Positions 20,691-33,354 of a stretch of DNA of 64,000 bases are shown here, one piece after another (the stretch's first letter is position 1; the number at the start of each line of letters is the position of its first letter). Source of the DNA: Lycocorax pyrrhopterus obiensis (taxonomy: Eukaryota > Chordata > Aves > Passeriformes > Paradisaeidae); assembly GCA_014706295.1 (NCBI GenBank), contig JACSVZ010000024.1:2101136-2165135 (forward strand), in the 5' to 3' direction. The notes under the pieces were generated by a model. That model had not been told where the DNA came from, searched no databases, and saw only the letters and a program-made list of their open reading frames with translations. A program made the position numbers and the translations under genes.

Positions 20691-22460
20691 CACTCTTGGT
20701 CTCGTTTTCCAGTGTCCATGCGTCCTGCCAGCACATTTCCCCACGCCCATGGTCCTCTGGGTGTTGATAGTTCTGTGGGTAGAGATGTCTCTTTGTGTTC
20801 CCGTGGGCTGGGGCTGTCCCCTCGCTGCTGGCACACGGTGACCCTGCACAGGAGTGCACAGGAGTGCAGTGCCTGCTGCCTTCTTGGAGGAAGCATCTGC
20901 TTTGAGGGTTGCCTGGCCATGCTGATTTGTTCCTTTATGAAGGGCTCTTCTTGCTTTCTTCTGTTCTGCAAGTAGCTCCTAAGTGGGGGAAAAAAAAACC
21001 ATTTCCAGCACCTTTTCTGCAGAATGGTGGCAATGGGTGTGGTGGCAGTGAGATGGGTGACAGCAGGCAAGGGCTGTGTGTGCCCCGGCTGTCACTGTCG
21101 CTGCCTGGTGGCACATCCTTATGAGGCACAGGGAGGCTGAGCTCTCCCAGGACTGGGTTTAGACAACCCAGCTTTTCCCATTTCATGAGTGGGGCACAAG
21201 ACACGTGTGTTGTGGCTGAAGGGAAGTCCATTCTTGGGGAGATGTGTGTAACCTCGATGTGAGCGTTAACTTTGGGACACACAAATTCTTTTCTCAGTGC
21301 CTCATTAAAGGCCTCAGGGGTCGGACATCCCGTGGTGCTCATGAGAGAGCTGCACTCAGTGGGAGCTATTGTGACCATTAAATGGTGTGGAATAACAGTG
21401 ACCCAGAAAAGTCAGATCACAAATATCTCAAGTTATGCAAAATTACATCAACTTTTTGCAGAAGTGGGTGAAGGTGTGTGTGGGTCAGTGTGTGTTTCAC
21501 CCTTAATTTTGCCCTCAGTAAGTTTTGCCCTCACAGTGCCTTGTCCTCAGCTCTCAGTAAAATACAGACTGACTATTTTCCTTTCAGAAATGTGAAATGA
21601 GATGAAGTGGATCTGCTCTGTTTATTTAACAGGACTTGATTCACAACAAAACAAATTAACTGGAAAACATTGCTGGGAAGACTGACATAGCTCTGGGGAA
21701 TGTTAATGTGTTACTGAGATTATGCAAGGAATGAATAGACTGGAATCCTCAAACACTCACTTGAACTTCCTTGTAGTTTAGGGGCTTATTTGTACAGGAA
21801 AAGGCTTATTGTGATGTTACATGTACATAATATTAATGACAAAATAATGATAAATTATATAAAATATCAAAATATCAAAATAGTGATAAATTATATAATA
21901 TGTATAGTGTATATGCAGTTATTCCAGTCAGGACATTCACAGCCTCCTCTTAGCGTGGTCCCTCCTGAAGGTGACATATGACCTGTTGTAACAAGACTTT
22001 GAGTCTGAGATACCAGTTTTGGGCAGTGACTCTTTATGACTGGTGAAAGAAGTGGCTAAAGATGGCCCTGCCCTGGAGTGTTCCTGACAGTGACAGAATA
22101 TCCAGGAGCTTGCAGACCCTGTGGGGTCTGGCAGCTGTGCAGGCTGGCTGCCACCCCACCACTGGGCAGCACTGCAGAGAAAACACTTTGTCTTTATTGT
22201 TACCAGTGTTGCTTAAATGTCACAGGTGTCTGGTATTTACATTTAGCACCTGTCACACTCATATCATGTTGGGTGGGTGTCAGCTCATGCTCTTCTGACT
22301 GATGCCTACTTCAAATGCCCTGCACATGCCCCACATGGCAGCAGTGTAGGTGAGGACATCCGTGCCACCATCCCCATCCACCCTGACCCCATCCCTTGTT
22401 AGCAGCAGAGGGCTTTGCAGGAGAAGTCTGGTATCACCAAGGACAGACTGGACACTTGCA
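20691..22460. other. Non-coding stretch upstream of CTPS1
   Basis: No gene was recognised. An AT-rich segment at 21830-21905 contains a 14-base word (GATAAATTATATAA) at 21849-21862 and again at 21885-21898, a spacing of 36. The short open frames on both strands have no family resemblance. Confidence 0.6.
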
Positions 22461-22606
22461 ATCACAGAATCCCAGAATGGTTTGGGTGGGAAGGGACCAT
22501 AAAGATCATCTTGTACCACCCCCTGCCATGGGCAGGGACACCTTCCACTATCCCAGGCTGCTCCAAGCCCTGTACGACGTGGCCTTGAACACCTCCAGGT
22601 AGAGCG
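22461..22606 (-). mobile_element. CR1 LINE 3' fragment
   Basis: This minus-orientation fragment begins with ATCACAGAATCCCAGAATGG, has GGTGGGAAGGGACCATAAAG near 22490, and ends near CCTTGAACACCTCCAGG. These are the characteristic last 140 bp of avian CR1. Confidence 0.92.
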
Positions 22607-23387
22607 TCTCATGAGCTGCCAAAGTGCCCTGGGCATTTCTGCCTCTGAGTACTTGTGAAAAGCATCTTGGCTGATTTTTAAGTACAGAATATTGCAGATA
22701 GCTAAAAATCAAGTCATGAGGGCAATTGTCATCTGCCCTACTCCAGATTCACCCTCAGTTCTTACTCTGTGACTGCTGAAGTGGTGATGAAATAGTTCCT
22801 GCTGTGATCCAAATGTCTTCTGAAAGTCTTCTTCAGTGGTTTGGGGTGGAAGTTCTTTCTTAGCAATGCAGGTGTGTACTATCTGAGGTAGGATGCTGGA
22901 CTTCCTTCTACAGAGGTGACTGTAAAAATCACCAATTTTAAGTTCTCCTGACCAACTCCCATCAGCACATGGATCAAAGCCAGGATCCAGTGCCAGCCAG
23001 GCCTTGGAACACACTGGGGAAGCTGTTCTACGTTTGGTTTCCACTGTGTGCTGATCACTTGAGTTTCACCTCATGATTAATATAAACTTCACAGGGGTCA
23101 TGTGGAGTCACTGGCAAGTGTCAGGCACTGTCCAGTCCCATTTCCACACAGCAGGATGCTCCCTGTAAGCCTTCTGTATGGCTCCTTGAGGTCTCCATTT
23201 GCAGGATTAATCAGGGTTTGTGTAAAATGTTCAAATCTTTTTATGAGTCTACACTTGTGCTCTGAACTTGATCAAGTTTTCATCTAAGTGCAAAGTAAAC
23301 ACATCTGTTACGCTGAGCAACCAAAGGGTCTGGGCAGATCTTGAATAAGATACAAAATAATGTAGGAACAAGAGCTGTTACTGCATG

Positions 23388-23705
23388 TACAGTGCTCTGG
23401 AGCACAAGTCTGATGAGGAGCAGCTGAGGGAATGGGTGACAGGACAAGGGGAAATGGCCTCAAGTTGTGCCAGAGGAGGTTCCGGTTGGATATTAGGGAA
23501 AATTTCTCCACTGAAAGAGTGGTCAGGCATTGGCACAGGATGCCCAGGGCAGTGGTGGAGACACCGTCCCTGGAAGTGTTCAAAAAATTAGTAACTGTGC
23601 CACTTCATGGTGTGGTTTGTGAACATGGTGGGATTCGGGCAGAGGTGGCACTTGATGATCTTGGAGGTCGTTTCCAGCTTCAGTTGTTCTGTGGTTCTGT
23701 GTTCT
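23388..23705 (+). mobile_element. CR1 LINE 3' fragment
   Basis: This plus-orientation fragment carries GACAGGACAAGGGGAAATGG near 23440, CATTGGCACAGGATGCCCAG near 23530, and a 3' end with TTCTGTGGTTCTGTG near 23700. It covers roughly the last 320 bp of CR1. Confidence 0.9.
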
Positions 23706-24847
23706 GTGGCAGCTTTTGCCTTCTCTCCTTGCTGCACTGTGTCCTCTCAGAGATCTCCACTAGATGGTGGAATGGACCAGTAAAAGAGTTTGTGCGGTAA
23801 CAAAGGGACGCGGCCAGGCTGTGGTGACACCCGTGGGGACCTCAGAGCTGCTCTCAGGACCAGATCCTGGAGCACCACATGTGCCCTGCGGGTTAGGGGG
23901 TATGTGGCAGCACCCCTCTGCATCAGTCTCTGCAGTGCCGTCCCAAACCCACTGGGACTGAAGAATTGTGATCCTTCCTCATAGCTCTTGATTCTTTCAG
24001 GCAGGGGGGTTTCACCTTCAGGCCTCTTCCTCTCTACTTCTTTTTCTCCATGGGGAAGAGCTGCCTTTTTCCTAGGAGGCAAGGAGCAAACGCACTGATG
24101 TGCTGCAGAGCTCATCCTTGCTAGGAAGGGAATGTTTTGGCCGGAGGACTGTGAATGAGAATGGGACAGCATGTCACGAAAGGGCAGGGGCGGCTGGGAA
24201 GAAAAAGTTCTGCAGGTGAGGAAGATGTGTGTAATGGGGATTAAAGCTTTCAAGTCTGTGTGATGGAGCCAGTGCTGGCCTTGGACAGACTGCTGAACTG
24301 AGACCAGCTCTCGATCCTCAGCCCTGAGAGGTCGTGTCACAGTTGTGTGCCTCAGTTTCTCCTGTGTAAGATGGAGTCAAGGAGTCCGACCTTTTGGGCA
24401 CAGTCTTTTGTTATCTACAATGAAATGAGCGTCAGATCTCTCTGTTTTCATTACTGACTCTCCTGGTGACTTGTGGGATTGTGTCCTCTGTACCTGGAGT
24501 CACAGGGAGGTGAGGCTTTAGCTGCACTCATGACACTGTCCATGGTGGGGGGCTGGGCCTGCACTGTCCTGGTTCCCTCATTTCAATTAGAGCTGCATGT
24601 CCTGCACACTGCAAAGGGAGATCTGCCAGAGCCAGCTGCTGCTGAAGGGGTGACGGGTGCTGGTTGAGCTGCTGTCACTCTTTGGCCAGCCTGGTGAGGG
24701 TGCAGGCCTTCATGTCTGCAGAAAGACTCATGCAGATTTGGTGAGTGGAGAAGCTGTAGAAATAACTGTTTTCCTTTAAAAAATGAAGTTTCCTTCTCTG
24801 AGGGGACTGTGCTGGTGGGGGTTTTGCCAGGAGATAACCTAGGGGGA
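23706..24847. other. Non-coding stretch, nothing recognised
   Basis: Open frames of up to about 197 codons occur on the minus strand but show no domain or conserved motif and no convincing splice-linked partner. I see no repeat or RNA gene. Confidence 0.5.
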
Positions 24848-24935
24848 AGTGTCCCTGCCCATGAGGGTTGGAACGAGATGACCTTTAAAGTTCCTTCCAA
24901 CTCAAACCATCCTGTGATTCTATGATTCTGTGACA
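24848..24935 (+). mobile_element. CR1 LINE 3' terminal fragment
   Basis: These are only the last 90 bases of a CR1. AGTGTCCCTGCCCATGAGGG leads into TTCCTTCCAACTCAAACC and the terminal octamer-type repeats GATTCTATGATTCTGTGA. Plus orientation. Confidence 0.92.
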
Positions 24936-27117
24936 ACTTTTTTCTGAGGAGAGAAACCACACAGACTATCTGAAGCCTAAAGGGTGTCCTCAGCTCCTCC
25001 AGCACTCTGTGGGAATGCATTTCCAGCTTGTGCATTCTGGAGAGGCCAGGCCAGCTGCCACGCAGTGTGTTACGAAGACGTGCAAGAACAAGAGGCAGGA
25101 TTATCAAGAGCTGCTTCTCTACCTGCATGACTGAGCAAAATTTAATTACCTCTGCTCCCAGGAGAGCTGCCTGGCCCTGGTACATGAACCATGAGATTTA
25201 GGTTTCTAACTATTTGCCAGGTCTGTGAGCCATCCAGCCTGTAAGGTGCCTCTAGTGCTAGAGACCAAGGAAAGCTGGGGCAAGGACTTTGTAGTGAGTC
25301 ATCCAAGAAAAAGAATGGTGTAGGGAAAAGAGACATGCCACCCACAGGAAGCATGCTGGTTGGGTTTTGCATTCAATCATCTGCCTTTAATGTTTCTAGC
25401 CTGTCATATTTCCATAGGTCCATTTTCACCTGCCTCTTTGATGCTGTGAGCTTGGCTGTCTGCGGGATTTCTCTGGTGCCCAAATCTTCATTCACTGACT
25501 GTTGTGTTTGTATTTTCAAGTCTTAAATTTTATCTGCTGTCAAGTAACACCTTTTGTTCTTACTGACCACAGAGATTAATTGTTCCCTTTCTTTCTAGCA
25601 AGCAACAAAAGCAACGAGGAGCCATCATAACATTATCTCACAGAGCTGCTCTTCAGTCATGGTTGTCGTAATGAACCAAGTGTTCAAGAAGAGGCTTGGG
25701 CCAGAGAGCTGAAAGGACAAGGTGAGAGATCTGCAGGAACATTTGTTGAGACGACTTCACCCTGGGATGTCAGGGTGTGCCTGTAGGTTCTACAAACAGA
25801 CCCAAGCCATCCCTGCTACTTGTGACCTTGTCAGTCATACGTGTCTTGCTGTTGTGATAAACTGGACAGGTTGCCTGTCTGGGCATTTGGTAAATGGGAA
25901 GAATTGCTGTGGTGGGACCTGCATGGGGGCAAGAAAGTCACTGCCAGGCACAGAACAGGGTCTCAGTGCTTTGAAAAATACTGCACTCATGCAGGGAGGT
26001 CAGGTTCAGCAAACCTGAAGAGCTCTGCAGGGCAGGAACACTCAGCAAAGCACTGAGGTGCCAAGAGGCAAAACAGGTTTTGGCCTCACTATTTGCCGTG
26101 TACAATACATAAAGAGAGTGTGGCCAAGGTTTACTTTAACACCAGCCAGGTGTGCCAGGCCCAGGGCAGGAGGTGAGGCACTGCACAGACACATGGGGAG
26201 GGGTCTCATCTCTCCCAGACAGTTCATATCCTCAACAGAAACGTCAGGGAAAAGAATAAATGTGATTCTCTGTAATAATTTTCCTTGAATTAAAATACAC
26301 ACCAGGGTCACTGTTCCCCCAGCACCTTTTTGGCTCTCAACACATCTCAGCCTTGATCCAAGTGGGACATTTTCAGATACTGTATGATAAAGTCCAGGAC
26401 ACAGCTGAGCCCTCTCCCCACACAGGGGCTGTGAACCATCTGGTCAAGTCCCGGTTATCACACACAGAGGCCACCATGGCTAGAAAATAAGGTGGGGCCA
26501 TCCATAGGAGACTTGTGTGTCACAGCAAACCACTATGAGGGAGCACCAGAATCCCAGAGGAGCTTTGGGGATGTGAAATTATACCCATCCCTAATCCAGG
26601 GTGCTTTTGTGGATGTGTCAAAAGACTGGAATTTTTTTTAAATACTATTTCTCTGCCACGACTGTGAGTGTATCATCAGCTCACTCACCACAGGAAACAG
26701 CCCAGCTGAAGTTCGTTTAAACCTCTGCTCAAATGCTTCATTTTTCTGTCTTTAAACCTGTACTGACAATATTTGCATTGTAATGTTTGAACTCTGCTTT
26801 CACCTCAACATTGCCTGGTAGCAAAGGTGATTTCTGCATAACCAGAGAACATCTGAGTCTTCCCGTTACTTTCGAAATGGTCTCACCTTAGTGTGGGACT
26901 CAGCTCTATTCGAGGCATAAGGGAGCTGCTTTTTCCCAACAGTACAGGGGAAGGTTTGGAGCTGCTTTTTCCCAACACTACAGGGGAAGGTTTGGAGGTG
27001 CAAACAGGTGCCAGGGTGCAAGAAGTACATTTTAGGGACTAGGATCAGCCAGGAAGCTCTGGGAGAATGTTGGGTTCTCCCACAAGTTTGTAGATGCCTC
27101 TTTGAAACAAGAGGGAG
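24936..27117. other. Non-coding stretch with a 36-bp tandem duplication
   Basis: No gene was recognised. A plus-strand AATAAA lies near 26255, but no transcript can be traced to it. The only structured element is the tandem duplication at 26922-26993. Confidence 0.5.
26922..26993. repeat. Perfect-period tandem duplication, 36 bp x 2
   Basis: A 36-base unit beginning GGAGCTGCTTTTTCCCAACA occurs twice in a row (26922-26957 and 26958-26993) with one mismatch. The high identity implies a recent duplication. Confidence 0.95.
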
Positions 27118-27422
27118 GAGGACCTTTTATACAGGCAGATAGTGACAGGAAAAGGGGAAATGGTTTTAAACTGACAGAGGGAAGGGTTAGATGAGATATC
27201 AGGAATAAATTCTTCCCTGTGAGGGTGGTGAGGCCCTGGCACAGGCTGCCCAGAGAAGCTGAGGCTGCCCCATCCCTGGAAGTGTCTAAGGCCAGGTTGG
27301 ACGGGGCTTGGAGCAGCCTGGGATAGTGAAAGGTGTCCCTGCCCGTGGCGAAGGGTGGAGCTGGATGAGCTTTAAAGTCCCTTTCTATCCAAACTATTCC
27401 ATGGTTCTACAGTTCTATGATC
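27118..27422 (+). mobile_element. CR1 LINE 3' fragment
   Basis: This plus-orientation fragment runs from GTGACAGGAAAAGGGGAAATGG through GGTGGTGAGGCCCTGGCACAG and CTTGGAGCAGCCTGGGATAG to the 3' terminus ATGGTTCTACAGTTCTATGA near 27420. It is one of the better preserved copies here. Confidence 0.94.
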
Positions 27423-27596
27423 TAGGGATGAAGGCACTCAGTGTTTTGCTGGAGGTCCCATAGGATTTCTGGCAGAGTTAAGGGGTGAGAACAGATCTCC
27501 ATGTTTCACTCTGCAACACAAATCTGACAAGATCCCTCTCATGCACAGAACAGCTGACACAGACTCTCACCCTTTCAAGTGTCCCTTTCCCTCGGG

Positions 27597-27610
27597 TTTT
27601 TTTTTTTTTT
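27597..27610. repeat. T14 homopolymer
   Basis: Fourteen consecutive T. No retroposon body ending in a poly(A) tail on the minus strand could be recognised next to it. Confidence 0.85.
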
Positions 27611-29915
27611 GCCTGTAAAAAAGGTGGAATCGTTCCATTTTAGGAGCAGACCATATGTGGTCACCAGCAGGAGAGAGTGTGCCACCAGCACAGTGATGTG
27701 TGGGAGCCGTGGGACCTGGCCTTGGCCTGAGAGCAGCAAAGCACAGCTCAGCACAGGCAGGAGGAGCCCCACTGACAAAGTGCTGAGCAAACAGAGGAAC
27801 TGGTGTGAGGAAAGCAGCATGAGCAGAGGGTTGGAGAAGTGTGGAGCAAATATGCAGGCAGAAGAGTTTCCAGGCCAGCGTTGCTGGCTGAGAAAGATGA
27901 GCTCCCACAGTGTCACTCCTGTGAGTCTCTTCCAGGCAAGCTGGGTGAGGGGAGGAAAGACACAAAGGCTCCAGAGAGAGGATGAAGGAAATGCAGGTTG
28001 ACACAAAGCCCTGAAAGAGGGGAAATGCCCTGGGGGTTCCCTGGATGGACTTCTACAGAGGTGAAGCTGAGCTGGCAAGGACACCTCATAGGGCAGCTGA
28101 GCTCATGCTCTGCCCAAACCACGTGCAGGTCTGCTGTGCCGCAGGAGAGATGGCAGTTCCATGGGCACACCATGGGGTCAGCATCCAGTGGGGTGTTTTC
28201 TGTCAGTGTCCAAAGTCAAAGAAATCCAACAAAAAGCTTTGCATCTAACAGCCAGCCTCTGGCTGCAGCAGGTAACAGGAACAGGGTATCAGCAGAACTG
28301 GGATGGTTGTTTCAGGAGCTGGATGGGCTTTGAGCCACCAGATCAAACACGTAAAACCCTGTGTAAAACATTTGGGTGTGTGCACTGCAGGTGCAGTACA
28401 ATATACGGTATGACTGAGCAGCACAGCCCCTGAGGACAGCCTGTCACCACCAGTGACATCCCTGTATCCACCCCGAAGGGACACAACAGCTCCACAGTGC
28501 AGGGATGTGCACTGCGATTCACAACAGTCCAAAAGGTCTTTTACTCCCTTGCACTGATTTTTTTGGAGTCCTACACTTCGAACCTGATTCTGCAGGTGGC
28601 CTCTTCCTCCTGCTGTGTCATTTAATTTCTAATTTTGAAGGGGCAAAAATTTGAGGGATTTCAATCTTTTTCTGAGTGCATACATGCTTTGTTGGTTGGT
28701 AGTGAGAGTGTCACACAACCAGTGTGAGATGTCTCAAAAGGCACTTCATGGAAAAGGACAAATCACTCATAGTTCATGCAGCCCTGAGGACACCAAACGC
28801 TGCTGTAAGTGCTCTTTAAAATCTTTATGAAATGTGTGAGAAATACAGTGACATTCAGTTAACTCAATTGCAGGATAATTTGAACTTCTATTTAATTCAA
28901 TCAAAACTCCTGAAATAAAACCATTTGTATTCTTGACACAAACCCATTTGCACTCTACTTCTGCTGGGCTGATGGAGATGTGATGAGTTTTTCACTTAGA
29001 GGCCACTTCACAGCTAATTTTTATACCGTTTTTGCTTAACTGACAATAAAGAAATACTCACACACTTGTGCTACAAATTCCTGCCTCAATTTATAACATT
29101 TCCTTGCACAAAGTGAGTCATTACAGAAGAAACCCTCGAGTGCAGTCAAAGGGTTTGAGTGCTCTCTCCTGCTGTGCTACAGCCAAACTAAAGCTTCCAG
29201 CTCGTTTTGTTGAACATTCCTGCACACGCAGATGGGACCTTGTGAGGTGTGAGCAGGTTGTAAACCCAAATCCGACCGAGAAGAGGCCAACATTGTGAAA
29301 GGCACAAAAGCATGAAGAGCTCAAAGGGGCTGAAGGTGTGAAGAGAGAGGCAGTCCCTGCATGCTGGGCTCCCATACCAGGCAGGAACAGTGCGAGTTAC
29401 GCAACCCTGACAGAGCTGAGTGTGGGGGGTAACAGGATTTATTTCTTTCAGTCAGGAGTGGGAGGAGCTGGGTCAGGAAGAGAGGGAAGCTCTGCACAAG
29501 CACACCTGGGTTGTTTGCAGGTATAAACGGGTGCCATCCATTGCCTTCGTTTCAGGAGAGAGGGAGCAGTGAACAGCCCTGGGAGCACTGGGGGTGTGAA
29601 CTCAGCAATATCCACCCCACGGGGAAGCACTTGCCATTTTTATCTGTTCTCTCCCTCTTGATCTGTAGCATAAGGCTGAGCATGGCCTCAAGAGTCCAGC
29701 GGTGAGGAGAGGATGTGCCATGAGGGCAGATCAGGGAAGCTTTTGTCCCTGCCGTCACCCTGGGGCTGCTGTCCTGCTGTGCTTGCACAGGGGCAACTGG
29801 ATGGGCCAGAGGAATTTTAATCCTGAATGATTTCCACATTCCTTCCAGCCTGCCAAAGGATTCTGCTGAGGCATCAACTGCCTTGTCCAGCTCAGCCTGT
29901 CCTGCATCTGATAAG

Positions 29916-29950
29916 TTAATTGAGGATTTAATTGAGGAATTAATTGAGGC
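29916..29950. repeat. 12-bp tandem repeat, three copies
   Basis: The unit TTAATTGAGGAT/A is repeated at 29916, 29928 and 29940 with changes only at the unit ends. Each unit contains a TTAATTG core. Confidence 0.9.
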
Positions 29951-30545
29951 ATTCTGCTGGTTACCACAACATTCCCAGAGTTGGAGCTTTCCAGTCTGTT
30001 TGGACTCAGTCCTGTAAATAACTAAATACCATCAACCTCCTCCGAAATCCCTTGAGTGGTGGCTGCTGGAAACTTGAGGGATCAGGATCCTTTTTGCCAG
30101 CCTTTCTTTGAGTGCTGTTTTGCTCAGCTCCAGGGAGAAAGTTCACTTTGGAAGCAGAAGTGCTGAAAAGTCTTTTTTCCTTCGTGTCCTGGTTCTGCAG
30201 CTGCAGCTGGTTGTGCTGTTCATTAGCTCTGATTCTGGCATTTGTCTTGTCGGTCTAGGAAGATGTTCAGCTTTTGTTCTCAAAATCATACAATACCCAG
30301 AGAGATTTCCATCTCTGTTGAGTGCATTTGTGCACACTGGAGATGTAAGATGTAATGCAGCTGGAAGGTAATAACAGCACTTCTGTTAAATCTGAGTTCC
30401 TGAACTATAACATTTTAAACCAAAAACTTGATGTGATTATCTCTAACCCTTTGGGGCCCATCCTGGCCTTACTCAAATTGGTGTGAATGGGAATAAGGTA
30501 ATGGGATAGTCGTGGGACAAGGAGGCAGAGGCAGCTCCGCGTTTT

Positions 30546-30870
30546 CACAGAATCACAGAATCACAGAACAGCTTGGGTTGAAAGGGACCTTAAAGCTTAT
30601 CTCATTCCATGGACATCTTCCACTACCCCAGGTTGCTCTGAGCCCCGTCCAACCTGGTGGTGGATGCTTCCAGGGGTGGGACCCTTCTCTGGGCACCCTG
30701 TGCCACGGCCTCAGCACTGGGAAGAATTCAGGAATTCAGGGACATTCCTTCACAATATCCCAGCTATCTCTGTCCTCCGCCAGTGGGAAGCCATTCCTTG
30801 TGTCCTGTCCCTCCAAGCCCTTGTCCAAAGTCTCTCTCCAACCTTTTTGTCAGCCCCCTTTTTTCCCTTT
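30546..30870 (-). mobile_element. CR1 LINE 3' fragment
   Basis: This minus-orientation fragment begins with three AATCACAG-type terminal repeats, then TTGAAAGGGACCTTAAAGC near 30580. It continues through GTGTCCTGTCCCTCCAAGCC to about 30870. The far part is diverged. Confidence 0.9.
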
Positions 30871-32409
30871 ATTAGACTTCTGTAGACAACTGCAGAATTT
30901 TGTTCAAAACTATTTTTAACTCCTTGCTTTCCCTTTTTTTTCCCTCATCTCTTAATTATTAATAGTGTACTCCAAGGAGCCGGAAACAAGGAGCAGACAC
31001 TTGGAACTTACCAGATCTCTGCCCTGGTAACTCATCTGTTTAAGATGAAGCTGACCCCAGGGGTGTTTCGTCAGCATTAACAAAAATCTCATGTCCTTGT
31101 AGAGAGTACATTATTCAAAGTCCTAACAGGTTTTTCATACCTAAAGCTGTGTTGTCCTTCCAGCAACATAAAGGTCTTGCTGGTTTTGCCACAGATTGAG
31201 ACACCATCCCCAGCTGCATGAATCTGAATGATCCAAAACATTTTGTATTCCAGAAAGTGGGAAATGGAAATTAAAACCTTGACAGAATGTTTGTGGGCTC
31301 TTGCTGTGCATCTCAGCTCGAGTGATGAAATTATCAGCCTCAGCCTTTATGATTTCTAAGGGAGTGACCTAGGACTTGGCTTGGAGCTACTGAGGGTGAG
31401 ACCAAACTTCTCACCAGATCTCCAAGATGAAGTTCTGCATCTTTGTCTCAATGATTGTGGACACTAAGAGAGATCCCACTGAATTATGGCAAGTTCAGAT
31501 CCAATAGAAGTGGTATTTCCTTTCAATTCTGTACTTAAACAGGAGAAACTGGTTGTCAGCCTGATCTGTTGTAACTCTTTCTCAAGCCTGATCTCTCCAG
31601 AAAACCAGACTAACAGTTTTATAGAAGCAGAGCAAAAATAACAGAAACATTTGTGACCTTGTTCACAAGCCCAGACACTTAACCTGGTAATTATGGACAT
31701 CATGTATTTTATCTTGCCAAATAATAAACAATTAGATTATCCTTATCAAGAATGTCCCAACGCAACGACCTCCACCAGCCTCCGGACTGTTGTTCTCTTC
31801 CATGTTTCTGTTATTTGTTGTCAAGAGAGCCAAGACGTGGGCAAATGGGACTAGGCTCCTCAGAGCTAACTTTCCATGCACAGTCAACACTTTTATGCTC
31901 TCCAGAAAATGGCAAGCACCAGTAAATTTTAGGAGAGTCAGCTCCAAGCAGAGGCAGGGATCCAGACTGCTGTTCCTCAGGCAGGTCTGGATACCAGGAT
32001 CCAGCTGGTCCAGAAGTCAGAGCACCCAGGCCCGTCCCATTTTGATAGATGGTTCTGTGTCATTTCCCTTCTCTGCCTAAATAGAGTATGGCCTTTCTCT
32101 CATAGCTGTGACCTTATCATTGCTTCAGTTGAAAAGTTAAACTAAGTGGATTTTTTTTTCTGTGCAAGGAAGTGAGAAAAGTGGTGGCATGCCAGGGAAT
32201 CCAGGCTAGCACTCTGAATGCTCCAGTCATGGCAGAAGTTTTGCAATCCTACTGAGACATCAGAGAATCCACAGTGAGCCACACTATTTCAGAAACCAGG
32301 TGCTCCTACAAAAGTGTGAGTTACTCAGGGTCCATTCCACATGTAACTATGGATCCTCAGCAATTTTAGCTGGACAGCACCTGGTGTTTTTCCTGTTGCC
32401 CCTTGTAAT
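30871..32409. other. Non-coding stretch, nothing recognised
   Basis: AT-richer sequence with no supported exon, repeat or RNA gene. Confidence 0.5.
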
Positions 32410-32800
32410 ACTGTGGTATCTCAGGCTGGTTTGGGTTGGTAGGGACCTCAAAGCCCATCCAGCCCCACTCCCTGCCACAGGCTGGGACACCTTCCACTAT
32501 CCCAGGTTGCTCGATGCCCTGTCCGACCTGGCCTTGGACACTTCCAGGGATCCAGAGACAGCCACAGCTTCTCTGGGCAACCTCACCACACTCATCTGCC
32601 ACCAGCAAAAAGATTTTGGCTCTGTTATTTTTGTAACTGCAATTCAGGTGTCCCCACACTGCCATCAGATTGTCCCTTACCCTTTCATCTGGACTAATGC
32701 AGCCTGGCCTCCTTGGCTTCTCCTTGTTGGTCATGTGCTGCGGGCCCTGACCACCTTGGTCTCCTTTTGTGGCCCCTCTCTGGTTTCCCCACACCCCTCT
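32410..32800 (-). mobile_element. CR1 LINE 3' portion
   Basis: This minus-orientation CR1 end has GGTTTGGGTTGGTAGGGACC near 32430 and CCTTGGACACTTCCAGGGATC near 32530. A diverged stretch near 32730-32790 still resembles the CR1 section just 5' of this. A reverse-transcriptase remnant in the same orientation lies 550 bp further 5' (33355-33600), so both may be parts of one insertion. Confidence 0.85.
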
Positions 32801-33354
32801 CCACATGGCAGCCCTGTGCCAGGGGCAGCGTTTCGGGCATGGCTTCAGCAGTGCTGAGGCAGGGGTTGGTTCCTGGGCTCTGGAGCAAAGGCTGTGTTGC
32901 ACTGGGGTGGCACCATGGTTCCCTTATCTGCAGTGAGAGTTCAGCATGTGGGGGTCACACCAAACCTCGTGCCCACCCCAACACCCAGACCCTTCCCAGG
33001 CTGCTGCTCCACCAGCTGGGTCTGCACTGGGGTCAGGGATGGGATTATCCTGCCCCACAAGTCTGCACCTATCCCTAGGTGAGGTTTCTGTCGACTCACT
33101 GCAAGCTCCCAGTGGCTGATCCCATCTCATTTGACACAACAGCCACAACCCCAGATTCTGTATCGTGCATTTGCTGGGGGTGAGATCTCTGTCACAGTTC
33201 AGGTGTTGAAGATGGGAACCCCGTTGTCCCCCTGGGGACACACACTTGCCACTGCCACCAGCTGTCAGTCTGTGCTGAGGGCTGTTAAGCCCAGTGGTCT
33301 GGCTGGTTTCCAACCCCCCACGTGCAGGTTTGCCCAGCCTGCAATATAGGAGGT

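Larger units (their letters stand above)
27423..30545. other. Non-coding stretch with simple repeats only
   Basis: No gene was recognised. It holds a T14 run at 27597-27610 and a three-copy 12-bp repeat at 29916-29950. The open frames near 27567-28084 on the minus strand start or end in low-complexity sequence and have no recognisable domain. Confidence 0.5.

Noticed and set aside
19620..20849. 409-codon minus-strand open frame over the CTPS1 promoter
   Set aside because: It reads the first CTPS1 coding exon in the wrong frame and runs through an intron, the CpG island and a CR1 fragment.
23747..24340. 197-codon minus-strand open frame
   Set aside because: No domain was recognised, and a plus-strand frame overlaps it. 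It is unsupported.
27597..27610. Poly(A) tail of a processed retrocopy on the minus strand
   Set aside because: No coding remnant precedes the run, and no flanking target duplication could be found.
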